A stretch of 64,000 bases of DNA from Fischerella muscicola PCC 7414 (lineage in GTDB: Bacteria; Cyanobacteriota; Cyanobacteriia; Cyanobacteriales; Nostocaceae). Positions 19,701 through 27,833 of the stretch are shown one piece after another. The number at the start of each line of letters is the position of its first letter. The first letter of the stretch is position 1. The stretch spans positions 1 through 64,000 of the forward strand of contig NZ_AJLK01000011.1 of NCBI RefSeq assembly GCF_000317205.1, given 5' to 3'. A program made the position numbers and the translations under genes. A model generated the notes under the pieces. It worked only from the letters and a program-made list of their open reading frames with translations. It was not told where the DNA came from and made no database searches.

Positions 19701-20018
19701 AAAGCTGGTGGTGTAGGATTAAATTTAACCCGTGCAAATCACGTCTTCCACTTCGACCGTTGGTGGAACCCAGCAGTCGAAAATCAAGCCACAGACCGAG
19801 TATTTCGTATCGGTCAAACCCGCAATGTCCAGGTGCATAAATTTGTTTGTACTGGTACTTTAGAAGAGAAAATTCATGACATGATTGAAAGTAAAAAGCA
19901 ACTAGCCGAACAAGTGGTTGGTGCGGGTGAAGAGTGGTTAACTGAACTCGATACAAATCAACTCCGTAATTTACTTTTATTGGATCGCAGTGCCGTAATT
20001 GAAGAAGATGAAGAGTGA
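16755..20018 (+). CDS. SNF2/Rad54-family helicase-like ATPase
   Basis: A 1087-residue bacterial SNF2 protein. The N-terminal half is cyanobacterial and less conserved, with a block resembling the bacterial SNF2-associated domain (about 380-560). The ATPase core starts near 605 (QLRPYQQRGVAWLAF) with Walker A DDMGLGKT at 632-639 and the motif II box DEAQ at 733-736. Motif III is LTGTPVENRLQELWS. The second lobe carries RALIFTQF, LSLKAGGVGLNLTRANHV and the arginine-finger motif VENQATDRVFRIGQT. These proteins translocate on DNA and remodel complexes, and the bacterial role is poorly known. A CACCCCAT octamer array (17481-17512) encodes HPITPSPHHPI inside the N-terminal half. The SWIM protein at 20187 follows on the same strand. 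Confidence 0.93.
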   Translation: MAILHGSWLLQNQGNCLFIWGETWRSLGTNIEPNTLTEIPPLPYAIAPAELSEWLSSRNITIPNSALHLETQSIASRQTERRQRTTTATKTLPTSSQITIALPTDFAAGETEATTSIHPVHSAALSLEKPSSPYLQPWRVEGFCLNPTEAVKFLTSLPLSIGNSEDDFLGGDLRFWCHIARWSLDLISRCKFLPTLERQADGSFTAKWQALLDSALDGTRLEKFSQLMPLACRTYQRGGEKNHPITPSPHHPISIDFPVEPQELLLGFLNSTIDAQVREMFGSQPVLEARVMASLPGAVRQWLQSLTGASDTVNAEPMGLERLEAALKAWTMPLQYQLAGKNLFRTCFVLRPPESGETDWTLAYFLQAPDDPEFLVDAETIWQHPVESFVYRGRTIKQPQETFLRGLGLASRLYPMIAPSLDTSYPQSCCLNPIQAYEFIKSVKARLEDNGLGVVLPASLANREGWANRLGLKITAQTPNQKQGRLGLQSLLNFQWQLAIGGQTLSKKEFDKLVALNSPLVEINGEWVELRPQDIKTAQAFFASRKEQMALSLEDALRLSTGDTQTIEKLPVVSFEASGALQELITTLTNNKAVEPLPTPADFQGQLRPYQQRGVAWLAFLERWGLGACLADDMGLGKTVEFIAFLLHLKEQDALEKPTLLICPTSVLGNWEREVKKFAPTLKVLQYHGDKRPKGKAFVEVANKHDLIITSYALIHRDLKSLQGISWQGIVLDEAQNIKNAEAKQSQAVRQLEATYRIALTGTPVENRLQELWSILDFLNPGYLGNKQFFQRRFAMPIEKYGDTSSLNQLRSLVQPFILRRLKTDREIIQDLPEKQEMNVFCGLSLEQAELYQKVVEESLAEIETAEGMQRRGMILALLVKLKQVCNHPAQYLKKPTLSEPHLSGKLLRLQEMLEEVLSEGDRALIFTQFAEWGKLLKPYLEQQLGREIFFLYGSTSKKQREEMIDRFQHDPQGPPIMILSLKAGGVGLNLTRANHVFHFDRWWNPAVENQATDRVFRIGQTRNVQVHKFVCTGTLEEKIHDMIESKKQLAEQVVGAGEEWLTELDTNQLRNLLLLDRSAVIEEDEE
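17481..17512. repeat. Four tandem CACCCCAT octamers inside a coding sequence
   Basis: Units at 17481, 17489, 17497 (CACCCCAC) and 17505. The same kind of array is usual in spacers of this genome type, but here it lies in the SNF2 gene and keeps the frame open. Confidence 0.85.
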
Positions 20019-20020
20019 CG

Positions 20021-20186
20021 GGGATCGGGGAGATGGGGGTGTGAGGAGTGCGAGGAGTGTGGGGAGTGTGAGAAGTATATAATAACCACTAACAACTAAC
20101 AACTAACTACCAACTACTAACTACTAACTACTAACCACTAACAAATGACCATTGACCATTAATCATTGACAATTGACCATTGACAA
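20021..20186. repeat. Short-repeat array between SNF2 and SWIM genes
   Basis: GGGGAGTGTGAGGAG-type units (20025-20075) are followed by about nine imperfect AACTAACTACT heptamer-like units (20082-20145) and TGACCATTGACAATTGACC units (20145-20186). It resembles the STRR arrays known from heterocystous cyanobacteria and fills the whole spacer up to the next start codon. Confidence 0.85.
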
Positions 20187-21023
20187 ATGACAAATTACAC
20201 ATTACAAGCCAGCCGAGAATGGTGGTCACAAAGGTGGCTAGAATTATTAGATTCCTATCGCTTTAAAAAGCGTTTAGAACGCGGTAGAAATTATGCACGT
20301 CAAGGTAATGTTCTCAGCATTGAGTTTCAGGGTGCAAAGGTATTAGCCAAGGTGCAGGGTAGTGAACCTGAACCTTATAAAGTTTCTCTTTCCCTTGACT
20401 CTTTTAGTGATGAAGAATGGGGTTATGTAGTAGAAACAATGTCTCAAAAAGCAATATTTGCGGCGAAACTTTTGGCAGGAGAAATGCCACAAAATATAGA
20501 AGAAGTTTTTACTGCCAATGGTATTTCGCTATTTCCTTTTACTCTATCTGACGTCCACAGTAGATGTTCTTGTCCTGATAAAGCAAATCCCTGTAAACAT
20601 ATTGCAGCAGTTTACTATCAGTTAGGCGATCACTTTAGTGAAGATCCTTTTGTACTCTTTCAATTGCGGGGACGTACCAAAGAGCAAATTATTAGTAATT
20701 TACGTCAGTTACGTAGTACTAATATTGAAGCCACGACTGCTCAAAAACTAGAGGATAAAGAGTCGATTTCTCAAAATCAATATTCTTTAAATCTAGAATC
20801 TTTTTGGCAATATCATGAACCATTAGAATCTTCTTTAGTAGTGATTGCACCATCCACTAGTGAAACAGTTTTAGATGTGTTGGGGTCTATTCCCCTTGCT
20901 AAAGAAGAGGAAAATCTCGCAAGCTTAACTGCTGCTGATCTAGTGATGAAATATTTAGATACTGTTTACAAAGATGTCAGCCAAAAAGCTATTCTAGCAG
21001 CGATGAATGTAGGTGGAAATTAA
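20187..21023 (+). CDS. SWIM zinc-finger protein
   Basis: A 278-residue protein. The SWIM motif (CxCx(n)CxH) is RCSCPDKANPCKHIAAVYYQLG at about 129-150. Upstream, RFKKRLERGRNYARQGNVLSIEFQGAKVLAKVQGSEPEPYKV is the domain that usually precedes SWIM in these bacterial proteins. SWIM fingers bind DNA or protein and are often encoded beside SNF2 ATPases. This gene lies directly downstream of one, supporting a joint role in DNA remodelling or repair (inference). The C-terminal half is less conserved. Start ATG 20187 follows immediately on the repeat array. Confidence 0.88.
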   Translation: MTNYTLQASREWWSQRWLELLDSYRFKKRLERGRNYARQGNVLSIEFQGAKVLAKVQGSEPEPYKVSLSLDSFSDEEWGYVVETMSQKAIFAAKLLAGEMPQNIEEVFTANGISLFPFTLSDVHSRCSCPDKANPCKHIAAVYYQLGDHFSEDPFVLFQLRGRTKEQIISNLRQLRSTNIEATTAQKLEDKESISQNQYSLNLESFWQYHEPLESSLVVIAPSTSETVLDVLGSIPLAKEEENLASLTAADLVMKYLDTVYKDVSQKAILAAMNVGGN

Positions 21024-21085
21024 TATATTCAATATCTTATACCTATTTTTTGACCGCCAAGAAATAAATTTCTTTGCTCATCTTG

Positions 21086-21125
21086 AGATGACTTTTGCTA
21101 TCAGCCTAGAACTTTAGTTCTAGGC
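21086..21125. repeat. Dispersed element: AGATGACTTTTGC block plus hairpin
   Basis: A 21-base block (21086-21106) is shared exactly with 32508-32528. It is followed by the hairpin GCCTAGAACT-TT-AGTTCTAGGC (21104-21125). The pairing of a conserved block with a hairpin is reminiscent of a small mobile-element end. Confidence 0.65.
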
Positions 21126-21156
21126 GTGCATACTATTACCCTTAACAAAAGCAAAA

Positions 21157-21921
21157 TTAATGAATATGACTGCGAATCATGTCATCAATCATCGTCTCTA
21201 CATCCACCTCATCTAAATCTGATTCTGTTAGATAAAAGCGTGCATAGCGCTCATCTAAATCAAAAGCTTCGTCTAACCAACCTGCAAAGCCACGGGCCCG
21301 TTTATCAATCTCCAGCAAAACTTCTAACTCCTCTGGGTGTAAACGGAAAATGACTTCTAACTCGTCTAGATAGTTTCTGTATTCTCCACTGGGTTTGAAC
21401 TCAAATTCTTGTACAAATGGATAAGAACCACCAAAAGAGTGGGTATATTCACAATCCACTTTATGCAGGTGAAAACCTAATCTTTCTACTGCTACAAATA
21501 CTCGTTGCATTAGTGGATGAGGTTTCACTTCTAAAACATCTCTATCCCTGGGATTGATAGCACTTTTAATATCCAAGCCTGTACGGATATATACTGGTGT
21601 TCTGCCCATAGTCAAGGGCATTTCGTAGGGTAATTCTAAAGTAAACGGTACTACAATTTCTTCTTTAGGCTGAACAGTCAACCGCTCTAGCAAGCGGTAA
21701 TCGACCATTACACACTCTTCATGAATGGTAGAATCATCGACTTCACGCTCATATTCAGTGGCAAGTTTTAAATAAATATCACTTATATCTTGAGCTACAT
21801 CACCACCAGTGATATAAACTTCTCCTTCCAATACATCACCGGGAATCACGGAAGCGTTAAAAATACGTGTATCGACTTTAGCAGAGCCAATGCCAACGCT
21901 TGCCAACATTTTTTTAAACAT
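21157..21921 (-). CDS. Spo0M-like sporulation-control protein (arrestin-like fold)
   Basis: The 254-residue length is normal for the Spo0M family. The N terminus MFKKMLASVGIGSAKVDTRI followed by PGDVLEGEVYITGGDVAQDISDIYLKL is the family signature. EEIVVPFTLELPYEMPLT and the C-terminal WLDEAFDLDERYARFYL also fit. In Bacillus, Spo0M influences sporulation through an unresolved mechanism. In cyanobacteria it is a widespread protein with no established role. The acidic C terminus ends DEVDVETMIDDMIRSHIH. It is monocistronic, with the VOC gene next on the same strand after 138 bases. Confidence 0.88.
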   Translation of the reverse strand: MFKKMLASVGIGSAKVDTRIFNASVIPGDVLEGEVYITGGDVAQDISDIYLKLATEYEREVDDSTIHEECVMVDYRLLERLTVQPKEEIVVPFTLELPYEMPLTMGRTPVYIRTGLDIKSAINPRDRDVLEVKPHPLMQRVFVAVERLGFHLHKVDCEYTHSFGGSYPFVQEFEFKPSGEYRNYLDELEVIFRLHPEELEVLLEIDKRARGFAGWLDEAFDLDERYARFYLTESDLDEVDVETMIDDMIRSHIH

Positions 21922-22059
21922 TCTTGCTTGCTTACTCCTGTAGATTTGCTCTATTGTAGGCTGGCTAATATTGGGGTGTCACATCTAACACCCTTCTGTA
22001 GTGACTACAGAAGCAAGCTATAATTTTCCGAAAAAAGGATGGTGAAAAATTTTTTACCT

Positions 22060-22650
22060 TTAATTTGCTACTTCTGCCATCTCAATAATTCGCCCTTCGT
22101 AGTCCTTAACCAAAAAGTTTAAGGGTTTTCTGCTGCGAATCTTGAATTTCAACCCCCGCACTTCTACCCGCATTAAAATCATTTCCATACATTCGTGGTC
22201 GAAGCAAACGTGGCGTTGTTGATTTTTGCTGCCTAAACTGGCTCCCGTAATTACATGCAACTGAGTATTTTTCTTGAGTTGATACCACAGTCCCTCACTT
22301 GCATTCGTCATTTTGTTAGAAAAGGAAGGGCTGCTCCCCAAGTAAAGCGGGTCAACTCCTGTTGCACCTATAGTTTGTTCATAGTTGTAGTAGTAGTGTA
22401 GCGGTACTTCTGCTGCTGGTAAATCTAGGAGTCCTTCATATAACTGTCGCGCAATTTCCAAATCCGACACCATAACTGTGTATACCTTTGGCGCACTGGT
22501 GAGGAACATCCACATGGCCCCAGCATAGGCTGCTAGCAGCATTACCATTATGCCTTGGGTAGAAAAAAGGCTATCTAATGGTATAGAAGGTAAAAAAGAG
22601 GCAAAAGTATAAGGATTAACCAAGAATGATGTCACACTTGCTATAAACAT
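22060..22650 (-). CDS. VOC (glyoxalase-like) domain protein with N-terminal membrane segment
   Basis: A 196-residue protein. An N-terminal hydrophobic region (FASFLPSIPLDSLFSTQGIMVMLLAAYAGAMWMFL) precedes a glyoxalase-like domain beginning APKVYTVMVSDLEIARQLYEGLLDLP and ending NFLVKDYEGRIIEMAEV, the usual start and end strands of a VOC unit. The region between (HVCFDHECMEMILMRVEVRG) has possible metal ligands, but a full ligand set cannot be assigned by eye. Substrate is unknown. It might be membrane-tethered. Divergent from the sigma-like gene at 22851. Confidence 0.7.
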   Translation of the reverse strand: MFIASVTSFLVNPYTFASFLPSIPLDSLFSTQGIMVMLLAAYAGAMWMFLTSAPKVYTVMVSDLEIARQLYEGLLDLPAAEVPLHYYYNYEQTIGATGVDPLYLGSSPSFSNKMTNASEGLWYQLKKNTQLHVITGASLGSKNQQRHVCFDHECMEMILMRVEVRGLKFKIRSRKPLNFLVKDYEGRIIEMAEVAN

Positions 22651-22850
22651 GAACAGAATCGGGAATTATATATAAGGGAGCCGCTTTTGTTTTGTAGATT
22701 ATGACTTAAATGAAGTCTTTATTTCTAGTGTATCAAGTGCTAATCCGTCTTGGTGTTGGGTCGAAATAGACTGACACCAAGAGACTATGTGATTAATTAC
22801 AGAGATTTTTATCGCCAAGTTAATTCTAACAACATAAGCAGAATCGGACT

Positions 22851-23489
22851 GTGCAAATTCCTCATTTTCCTGAAGCTAACCATCCCTTAGTTAAGTCACT
22901 GTTCCATCACACTGACCCAGAACTCGTTAGGTTGTTCCAGCAGCATCCAGAGTCGGGAAGATACTTTACAGCTATTTTTTGCCGTTATAGTCCCATCGTT
23001 TATACAGTAATTCGCCATTCAGCGCGATCGCCTGTACAAGCAGATTATTTATTTGCCTTGACTTGGCGACATATCTACTACGAATTGGGTGGACTTAACC
23101 TCAGTAGCACTCAACCTGGGAGGGAAAGTCTGACCTTACAAAATTGGCTTATTGATCAGACTGCTTACTGCATCAACGAGATTGAACTTCCTCCTACTGA
23201 AGCAATTCATTATTCTCTCAAAGCAACCTCTGTACCACTGTGGTGTTATGTAGAACAAGCCTTAGACCAAATGACGCCAATTTTACGCTTGATGGTGTTA
23301 ATGGCTCAAACCTTTCACTGGAGCGAAACGAGAATTGCTGCCTATCTACAAGCTGAAGGAGAAGTGATCGCTCCTAGCCAAGTAGCCAATTTTCTCCAGG
23401 AAGGTTATCGTATGCTAGAGGAAAAATTACCAACAGATATTCGTGCTATCTACTTGGGTGAAAATTTACTGCCACCTGCAATTGCGTAG
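22851..23489 (+). CDS. Sigma-70-like helix-turn-helix protein, cyanobacterial
   Basis: A 212-residue protein starting at GTG 22851 (MQIPHFPEANHPLVKSLFHHTDPELV). FTAIFCRYSPIVYTVIRHSARSPVQADYLFALTWRHIYYEL resembles a degenerate sigma region 2. ALDQMTPILRLMVLMAQTFHWSETRIAAYLQAEGEVIAPSQVANFLQEGYRMLEEKLP resembles region 4 (helix-turn-helix in the WSETRIAAYLQAE part). It could be an ECF-like sigma factor or a relative that no longer binds polymerase. The TPR gene begins at most about 90 bases downstream on the same strand, so they probably form one transcription unit. Confidence 0.6.
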   Translation: MQIPHFPEANHPLVKSLFHHTDPELVRLFQQHPESGRYFTAIFCRYSPIVYTVIRHSARSPVQADYLFALTWRHIYYELGGLNLSSTQPGRESLTLQNWLIDQTAYCINEIELPPTEAIHYSLKATSVPLWCYVEQALDQMTPILRLMVLMAQTFHWSETRIAAYLQAEGEVIAPSQVANFLQEGYRMLEEKLPTDIRAIYLGENLLPPAIA

Positions 23490-23576
23490 AAATACAGAAT
23501 TAATCTGTATTTGGTAACACTCATAAAAATCATACAAAACATTCTGCATCAAGCCGCAATTCCACGGGCAAAGTTT

Positions 23577-24719
23577 ATGAAACAATGGTGTTTGATACCA
23601 AAAATTAACCAAATTTTCATTTATAGATTCAAGCAGGGAAAAAAGAGTTTAAAGGGTAAAGCTAATAAACCTTTTCCCCTTTCTCCCTTGCCCTTTTTAG
23701 TTGCAAGTTTTATATTTCATCCCATAGCGGTGAATGCTGCGGATATTACCGAACAACTCCACCGTCAGATAGATAAATCTGTAGTGCAACAATCAACAGA
23801 CCAAGCAGATACTTTGCTGCGCATCGGTCAGCAGCAACACGCCTCTGGCAAGTCTGATAAAGCAATTGAGTCTTGGTTACAAGCACTAGAAATTTATCAC
23901 TCGCTTGGTGATCTCAACGCTCAAGGTTTAATTTACGATTACCTTGGTAGAGGTTATGTTCAGTTGGGTCGTTACAAAGAAGCAGAAAACGCCATACGCC
24001 GACGCTTAGCGATCGCTCGTGATACCCATGACTTTCAAAGTCAAATTTTCGCCCTGAATAATATTGGTACATTGTTGCTGCAACAAGGGGAACCCGCCGC
24101 TAGTTTACAAACTTTTGCCGAAGCTGTGGAAATTGCCCGCCACGTTAAAAATATCGAAGGTGAAGGATTATCCTTAAGTAATTTGGGACTGGCAAATGCC
24201 AGGTTAGGAAATTACAACAAAGCCATAAAACTTTATGAGAATGCTTTAAGTTTCCGCCGTCAGGTTCGTGATCCCATCGGCGAGGCTAACACCCTCAATA
24301 ATTTAGGTGATGCCTATCTAGAAGCAGGAGATTATCAAGGTACTATTGGGACTTATGGATCTGCACTGCGAATTGCCAAGTATAGTGGCGATCGCGTTAA
24401 CGAATTACGAGCAATTGATGGTCTAGTTAGCGCTCACAGTTCTGTGGGACGCTATGAACGTGCTTTTGACTTGCTACAGCAGCGATTAATCTTAGCTCAA
24501 GAATTACAAAATCGGCGAGAAGAATTAAAATCTTTTGAGTCTTACGCTCAGTTATATGAGCAACTAGGTAATTTCCCAACTGCCCGTAATTTTTATGAAA
24601 GGGCAATTACGGTAGCCAAGATACTAGAAGACAGTAAGCAAGAAGTGCGATTAATAGATCGACTCACTCAAATGATGCGGAAGGCTAACTTGACCGAAAC
24701 AAGCACAAAAAAGAATTAA
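23577..24719 (+). CDS. Secreted tetratricopeptide-repeat protein
   Basis: ATG 23577 (MKQWCLIPKINQ) is preferred to the TTG at 23511. The 380-residue protein has a basic N-terminus and a hydrophobic signal (PLPFLVASFIFHPIAVNAAD) that should be cleaved after VNA. It then carries about six TPR units, e.g. ADTLLRIGQQQHASGKSDKAIESWLQALEI, NLGLANARLGNYNKAIKLYENAL and NNLGDAYLEAGDYQGTIGTYGSAL. TPR solenoids bind other proteins, here probably in the periplasm or at the thylakoid lumen side. Preceded by the sigma-like gene; a hairpin at 24742-24768 follows. Confidence 0.85.
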   Translation: MKQWCLIPKINQIFIYRFKQGKKSLKGKANKPFPLSPLPFLVASFIFHPIAVNAADITEQLHRQIDKSVVQQSTDQADTLLRIGQQQHASGKSDKAIESWLQALEIYHSLGDLNAQGLIYDYLGRGYVQLGRYKEAENAIRRRLAIARDTHDFQSQIFALNNIGTLLLQQGEPAASLQTFAEAVEIARHVKNIEGEGLSLSNLGLANARLGNYNKAIKLYENALSFRRQVRDPIGEANTLNNLGDAYLEAGDYQGTIGTYGSALRIAKYSGDRVNELRAIDGLVSAHSSVGRYERAFDLLQQRLILAQELQNRREELKSFESYAQLYEQLGNFPTARNFYERAITVAKILEDSKQEVRLIDRLTQMMRKANLTETSTKKN

Positions 24720-24741
24720 ATCATTACTTCTTGGTTAAAGG

Positions 24742-24768
24742 GTAAGGGATGTTCCTTCCATCCCTTAC
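24742..24768 (+). terminator. Hairpin between convergent TPR and GGDEF genes
   Basis: GTAAGGGATG (24742-24751) pairs perfectly with CATCCCTTAC (24759-24768). It is followed by TCCTTTACCTTTTAC, which is T-rich enough for a weak intrinsic terminator. Confidence 0.6.
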
Positions 24769-24829
24769 TCCTTTACCTTTTACTTGGAAATAATTTATCA
24801 ATATATTTAATATTTAAATTTTGTAATTT

Positions 24830-25861
24830 TTAAATCTGCTTAATAATAATGCGGTTGCGTCCCTCTGCTTTTGCTTGGTAAAGTGCCTTATCGGCTGCTT
24901 CAATTAAAGCTAAGGGCGAAGTTTCAAAATTGGGAATAATAGTAGCGATTCCTAAACTGAGAGTTACAAACTGACTAACAGTAGATCCAGAGTGAACGAT
25001 TTCTAACTCCCTCACTCCAGCCTGCATTGCTGCTGCGACGTGAACTGCACCCCTATCATGAGTGTGAGGCAAAATCACAGCAAATTCTTCACCACCATAA
25101 CGTGCAACTAAATCCTGATATTTTTGGGCTGTGTCTTTTAAAACATTAGCCACCTTTTGCAAACAGACATCCCCAGCAGGATGACCATATTTATCGTTAT
25201 AAAGTTTAAAAAAATCGATATCACATAAAATTAATGAGATTGGCGATCGCTGTTGTGCTAACTCCAACCACTGAGAATTGAAATACTGATCAAAGCGACG
25301 GCGATTAGCTAGTCCAGTTAAGCCATCTTCGTTAGCAAGCTGTTGCAAAGCTTGGTTGGCTGCTTCTAACTGTTTATATACCTGCCCTTGTTGTAATAGC
25401 TTTCTTACCCGTCGACGCAATACTGCCCAGTGAATGGGTTTAGTGACAAAATCACTAGCTCCAGCCTCAAAAGCACGGTCTACTGAGTCAGGATCATCTA
25501 ATCCTGTAATCATCAGTATAGGAGTACGAGCCCATAATGTAGAAATCAAGCTATTGCCACAACCAGATACATTATCAAGGGATGCAAGTGCTAGCACTAA
25601 ATTTTTCTTGGCAATTTGCATTAATTCTTGACAACAGGTAAAGCCATCCATTGTTGGCATGACCGCATCTAACAAAATTAAATCAGGTTTGACGGCAGTA
25701 TAAGCATCTAAACACTCTTTACCATTACTGACTTCGACTACTCGGTAGCCTTCTTGTTCCATGGCTTCACGCAACAGAAGTCGCATGGTTGTATCATCAT
25801 CAGCGACGAGAATCAGAGGAGGTTTATTGGAAATAGAAGTAAATGAGCCTATCCCTAACAT
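24830..25861 (-). CDS. Response regulator with GGDEF (diguanylate cyclase) domain
   Basis: A 343-residue PleD-like protein. The receiver domain (residues 16-158) has acidic pocket VADDD at 19-23, phosphoacceptor Asp65 in LILLDAVMPTMDG, and Lys141 in VTKPIHW. The GGDEF domain has active-site GGEEF at 256-260, so it should make cyclic di-GMP from two GTP. The product-inhibition site RxxD reads KYQD (247-250), so feedback may be weak. Residues about 85-110 (ALASLDNVSGCGNSLISTLW and flanks) form an extra loop in the receiver between helix 3 and strand 4, not expected in this fold. The cognate kinase is not adjacent. Confidence 0.92.
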   Translation of the reverse strand: MLGIGSFTSISNKPPLILVADDDTTMRLLLREAMEQEGYRVVEVSNGKECLDAYTAVKPDLILLDAVMPTMDGFTCCQELMQIAKKNLVLALASLDNVSGCGNSLISTLWARTPILMITGLDDPDSVDRAFEAGASDFVTKPIHWAVLRRRVRKLLQQGQVYKQLEAANQALQQLANEDGLTGLANRRRFDQYFNSQWLELAQQRSPISLILCDIDFFKLYNDKYGHPAGDVCLQKVANVLKDTAQKYQDLVARYGGEEFAVILPHTHDRGAVHVAAAMQAGVRELEIVHSGSTVSQFVTLSLGIATIIPNFETSPLALIEAADKALYQAKAEGRNRIIIKQI

Positions 25862-26643
25862 GAGTTGAATTTTATAGGAAATAAAAGCTTAGGCAATGAG
25901 AAACCCAGTATATTTATGCTAATGTTGCCAAATTGTTGGTTTTGATCATTTTTATTCAAAAAAGCCTTATTAACGCCAATTTGAAAAATAGCAAAGGCAG
26001 TTTCTACCCTTTTTTCCTACCACGCACTTGCAAGGTAGGGAAATGTTACTATTTATATTTCCCAACTACAAACAAGCAATTACTATTTTTTTGAAAACTT
26101 CAAATGTATTTCGCACTCTGAGGTTACACAGTATGTTTAAACACCAACTGCATTAGGACAAAAAGGGCTGATTGCGTAAGTATGTTGTAAATCTGCAATT
26201 TTTAACTATGGAGTCAAAACTAATAGATTTAATTTTGATTAAAGAACACTAATGATTTGGTAGATTTACTTAACTAACGTCTAAAAAAATAAATAGATGC
26301 AATTATAAATAAAATTTATAGTGAAAATGTTAAAAAGCAAAGGGAAAGAGGTTTTTTAAATTCCTTTAATTGTGATACTATTTCACAAAATTATTGATAC
26401 AAATCCTCCGCTCCAGGTGCTACAAAGGGGAGTTTGGGGAAACCCTAAGAGCGAATCGATTGTTGAGTCTGGTAATACGTTGTTTTAATTGATAGTTTCT
26501 GACTTAGAATAGACAAAACTACCAAAATAAATTATGTAGATTGAAATATTGAAACTAAAGATAAGATGACAAAAAATCAGGTGAAAAGCTTTCGTTTTTT
26601 TCTGCTTCACACCCATCCTATTGAAAACTATTGAGTATTTGTT
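25862..26643. other. Intergenic region, no gene recognised
   Basis: 780 bases between divergent genes. It is AT-rich with only very short ORFs on the plus strand (15 codons or fewer where checked) and no clear hairpin terminator, tRNA or repeat array. It probably holds the promoters of the GGDEF gene and the CRR7-like gene. Nothing else is visible. Confidence 0.5.
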
Positions 26644-26904
26644 ATGCCAGATTCATTAATGTACCAGGAAGATCATTTTGTTGTTTTAGAAACAAATCAA
26701 GAGGAACAGTTTCTGACAGCATCAGAATTATTAGAAAAATTGACAGGTATTCTCCAAAAACTTAATCCTCAAGATTTACCTCCTGATCTGCGGTCTTTGA
26801 ATTCTATAGAAGCAAGAGCGAAATATTTGCTTGACACTAGTTGTGAATTTGATATTGGCCCTGGGCAATATTTACAATGGTACGCAGTGCGCTTAGAGAA
26901 ATAA
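26644..26904 (+). CDS. CRR7-like small protein (chlororespiratory reduction 7 family)
   Basis: An 86-residue protein. MYQEDHFVVLETNQEEQFLTASELLEKLTGIL, the central LPPDLRSLNSIEARAKYLLDTSCEFDI and the terminal YLQWYAVRLEK agree with my memory of CRR7. The plant protein is needed for chloroplast NADH dehydrogenase-like complex assembly, and the cyanobacterial homologues are small soluble proteins. Its role in cyanobacteria is an inference from that homology. It stands alone, with the DUF2854 gene converging downstream. Confidence 0.7.
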   Translation: MPDSLMYQEDHFVVLETNQEEQFLTASELLEKLTGILQKLNPQDLPPDLRSLNSIEARAKYLLDTSCEFDIGPGQYLQWYAVRLEK

Positions 26905-26958
26905 ATTTAGTTAATAGTTAATAGTCCATTGTTTTGACAATTGACTATTAACATAGGA

Positions 26959-27507
26959 CTATTTTGTAGTCGCAATCAGTGTTAGTTCAATGGTATTTTC
27001 TCCTGGCTGTGTGACTTTGACATCGACTCCAGGGCCAAAATAACTGACCATTTTCTCTTGTTTTTGCTGCCAAATATCAATTGGTAGTGCTGAGGAATCA
27101 AATTCTAAAATCAAGGCGTAATTTCCGTTGATATCTTCTTCTCTTAACCCTGTAATCAGTGGTAGTTCTCCATCTGAACAAGTTAAACCTAAGTAGGATA
27201 AAGCACGATCAAAATGAGCATCTTGTCCGTAGGAATAACGAGTCAGGTCTTTGCGAATTTTATTTTGAGTGGGAGTTGCTTGCTGCTGACGCAGTGCCAA
27301 AACGGTGGGTGCAGTAGGTTGACTGAAGGGTACGGGTTTGAGTTCATTAGCTTTAAGTGCTAATCCTCCTAGCACTAATGGAATCCCGTAAAAAAATCCG
27401 ACTAGATTGAGAGTAGCGTTATCGTTAGCGTAGGCGATGAAGCCGATGATGGTTAAGATACCACCGATGGTTAAACCCAGGGTTCCCAGAGAAACTTGGC
27501 GTAACAT
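26959..27507 (-). CDS. DUF2854 family membrane protein
   Basis: A 182-residue protein with two N-terminal membrane helices (LGTLGLTIGGILTIIGFIAYA and LNLVGFFYGIPLVLGGLALKA) followed by a soluble domain with DLTRYSYGQDAHFDRALSYLGL and ELPLITGLREEDINGNYALILEFDS. This matches DUF2854, a family shared by cyanobacteria and plants and found in plastid membranes. Function is not established. Divergent from the small gene at 27654 with 146 bases between. Confidence 0.8.
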   Translation of the reverse strand: MLRQVSLGTLGLTIGGILTIIGFIAYANDNATLNLVGFFYGIPLVLGGLALKANELKPVPFSQPTAPTVLALRQQQATPTQNKIRKDLTRYSYGQDAHFDRALSYLGLTCSDGELPLITGLREEDINGNYALILEFDSSALPIDIWQQKQEKMVSYFGPGVDVKVTQPGENTIELTLIATTK

Positions 27508-27653
27508 GACTTAAATTTTTAATAGTTTTTCTTAGCACCAGTTTTATTATCATCGGCGATCGCCAACAGATTAGGGAAGAGGATAGAGAAAAGTCTCTAT
27601 TGTTTTGAGTTAACTTTGAATTTGAACATAGTGCAAGACGGAAATCCAAAATT

Positions 27654-27833
27654 ATGGACGCACAAACCATCAAAGAACAAATTGCCCAAATTCAAAGCAA
27701 GCGGGAGTACCTACTCAGCTTACTGGAGCAGCCTAATTTGGGGACTTTAAGAATAGACGTCAATCAAGCTTTGGAAGAAATGGATGAGTTAATAGATGAA
27801 TATAGACGCACTTTTCCTGAAACAGAAATCTAA
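27654..27833 (+). CDS. Small conserved-looking coiled-coil protein, 59 residues
   Basis: The short ORF starts MDAQTIKEQIAQIQSKREYL and ends YRRTFPETEI. Its codon use is like its neighbours and it is strongly amphipathic: an N-terminal helix rich in Gln/Ile/Lys, a short GTLRID turn, then an acidic helix (ALEEMDELIDEY). The predicted structure is a helical hairpin. No SD is obvious, which is common in cyanobacteria. Family not recognised. Its composition and clean helical pattern make a real gene more likely than chance. Confidence 0.6.
   Translation: MDAQTIKEQIAQIQSKREYLLSLLEQPNLGTLRIDVNQALEEMDELIDEYRRTFPETEI

Noticed and set aside
20082-20186. CRISPR-like array
   Set aside because: Units are 7-15 bases, imperfect and without regular unique spacers, so these are short tandem repeats and not a CRISPR.
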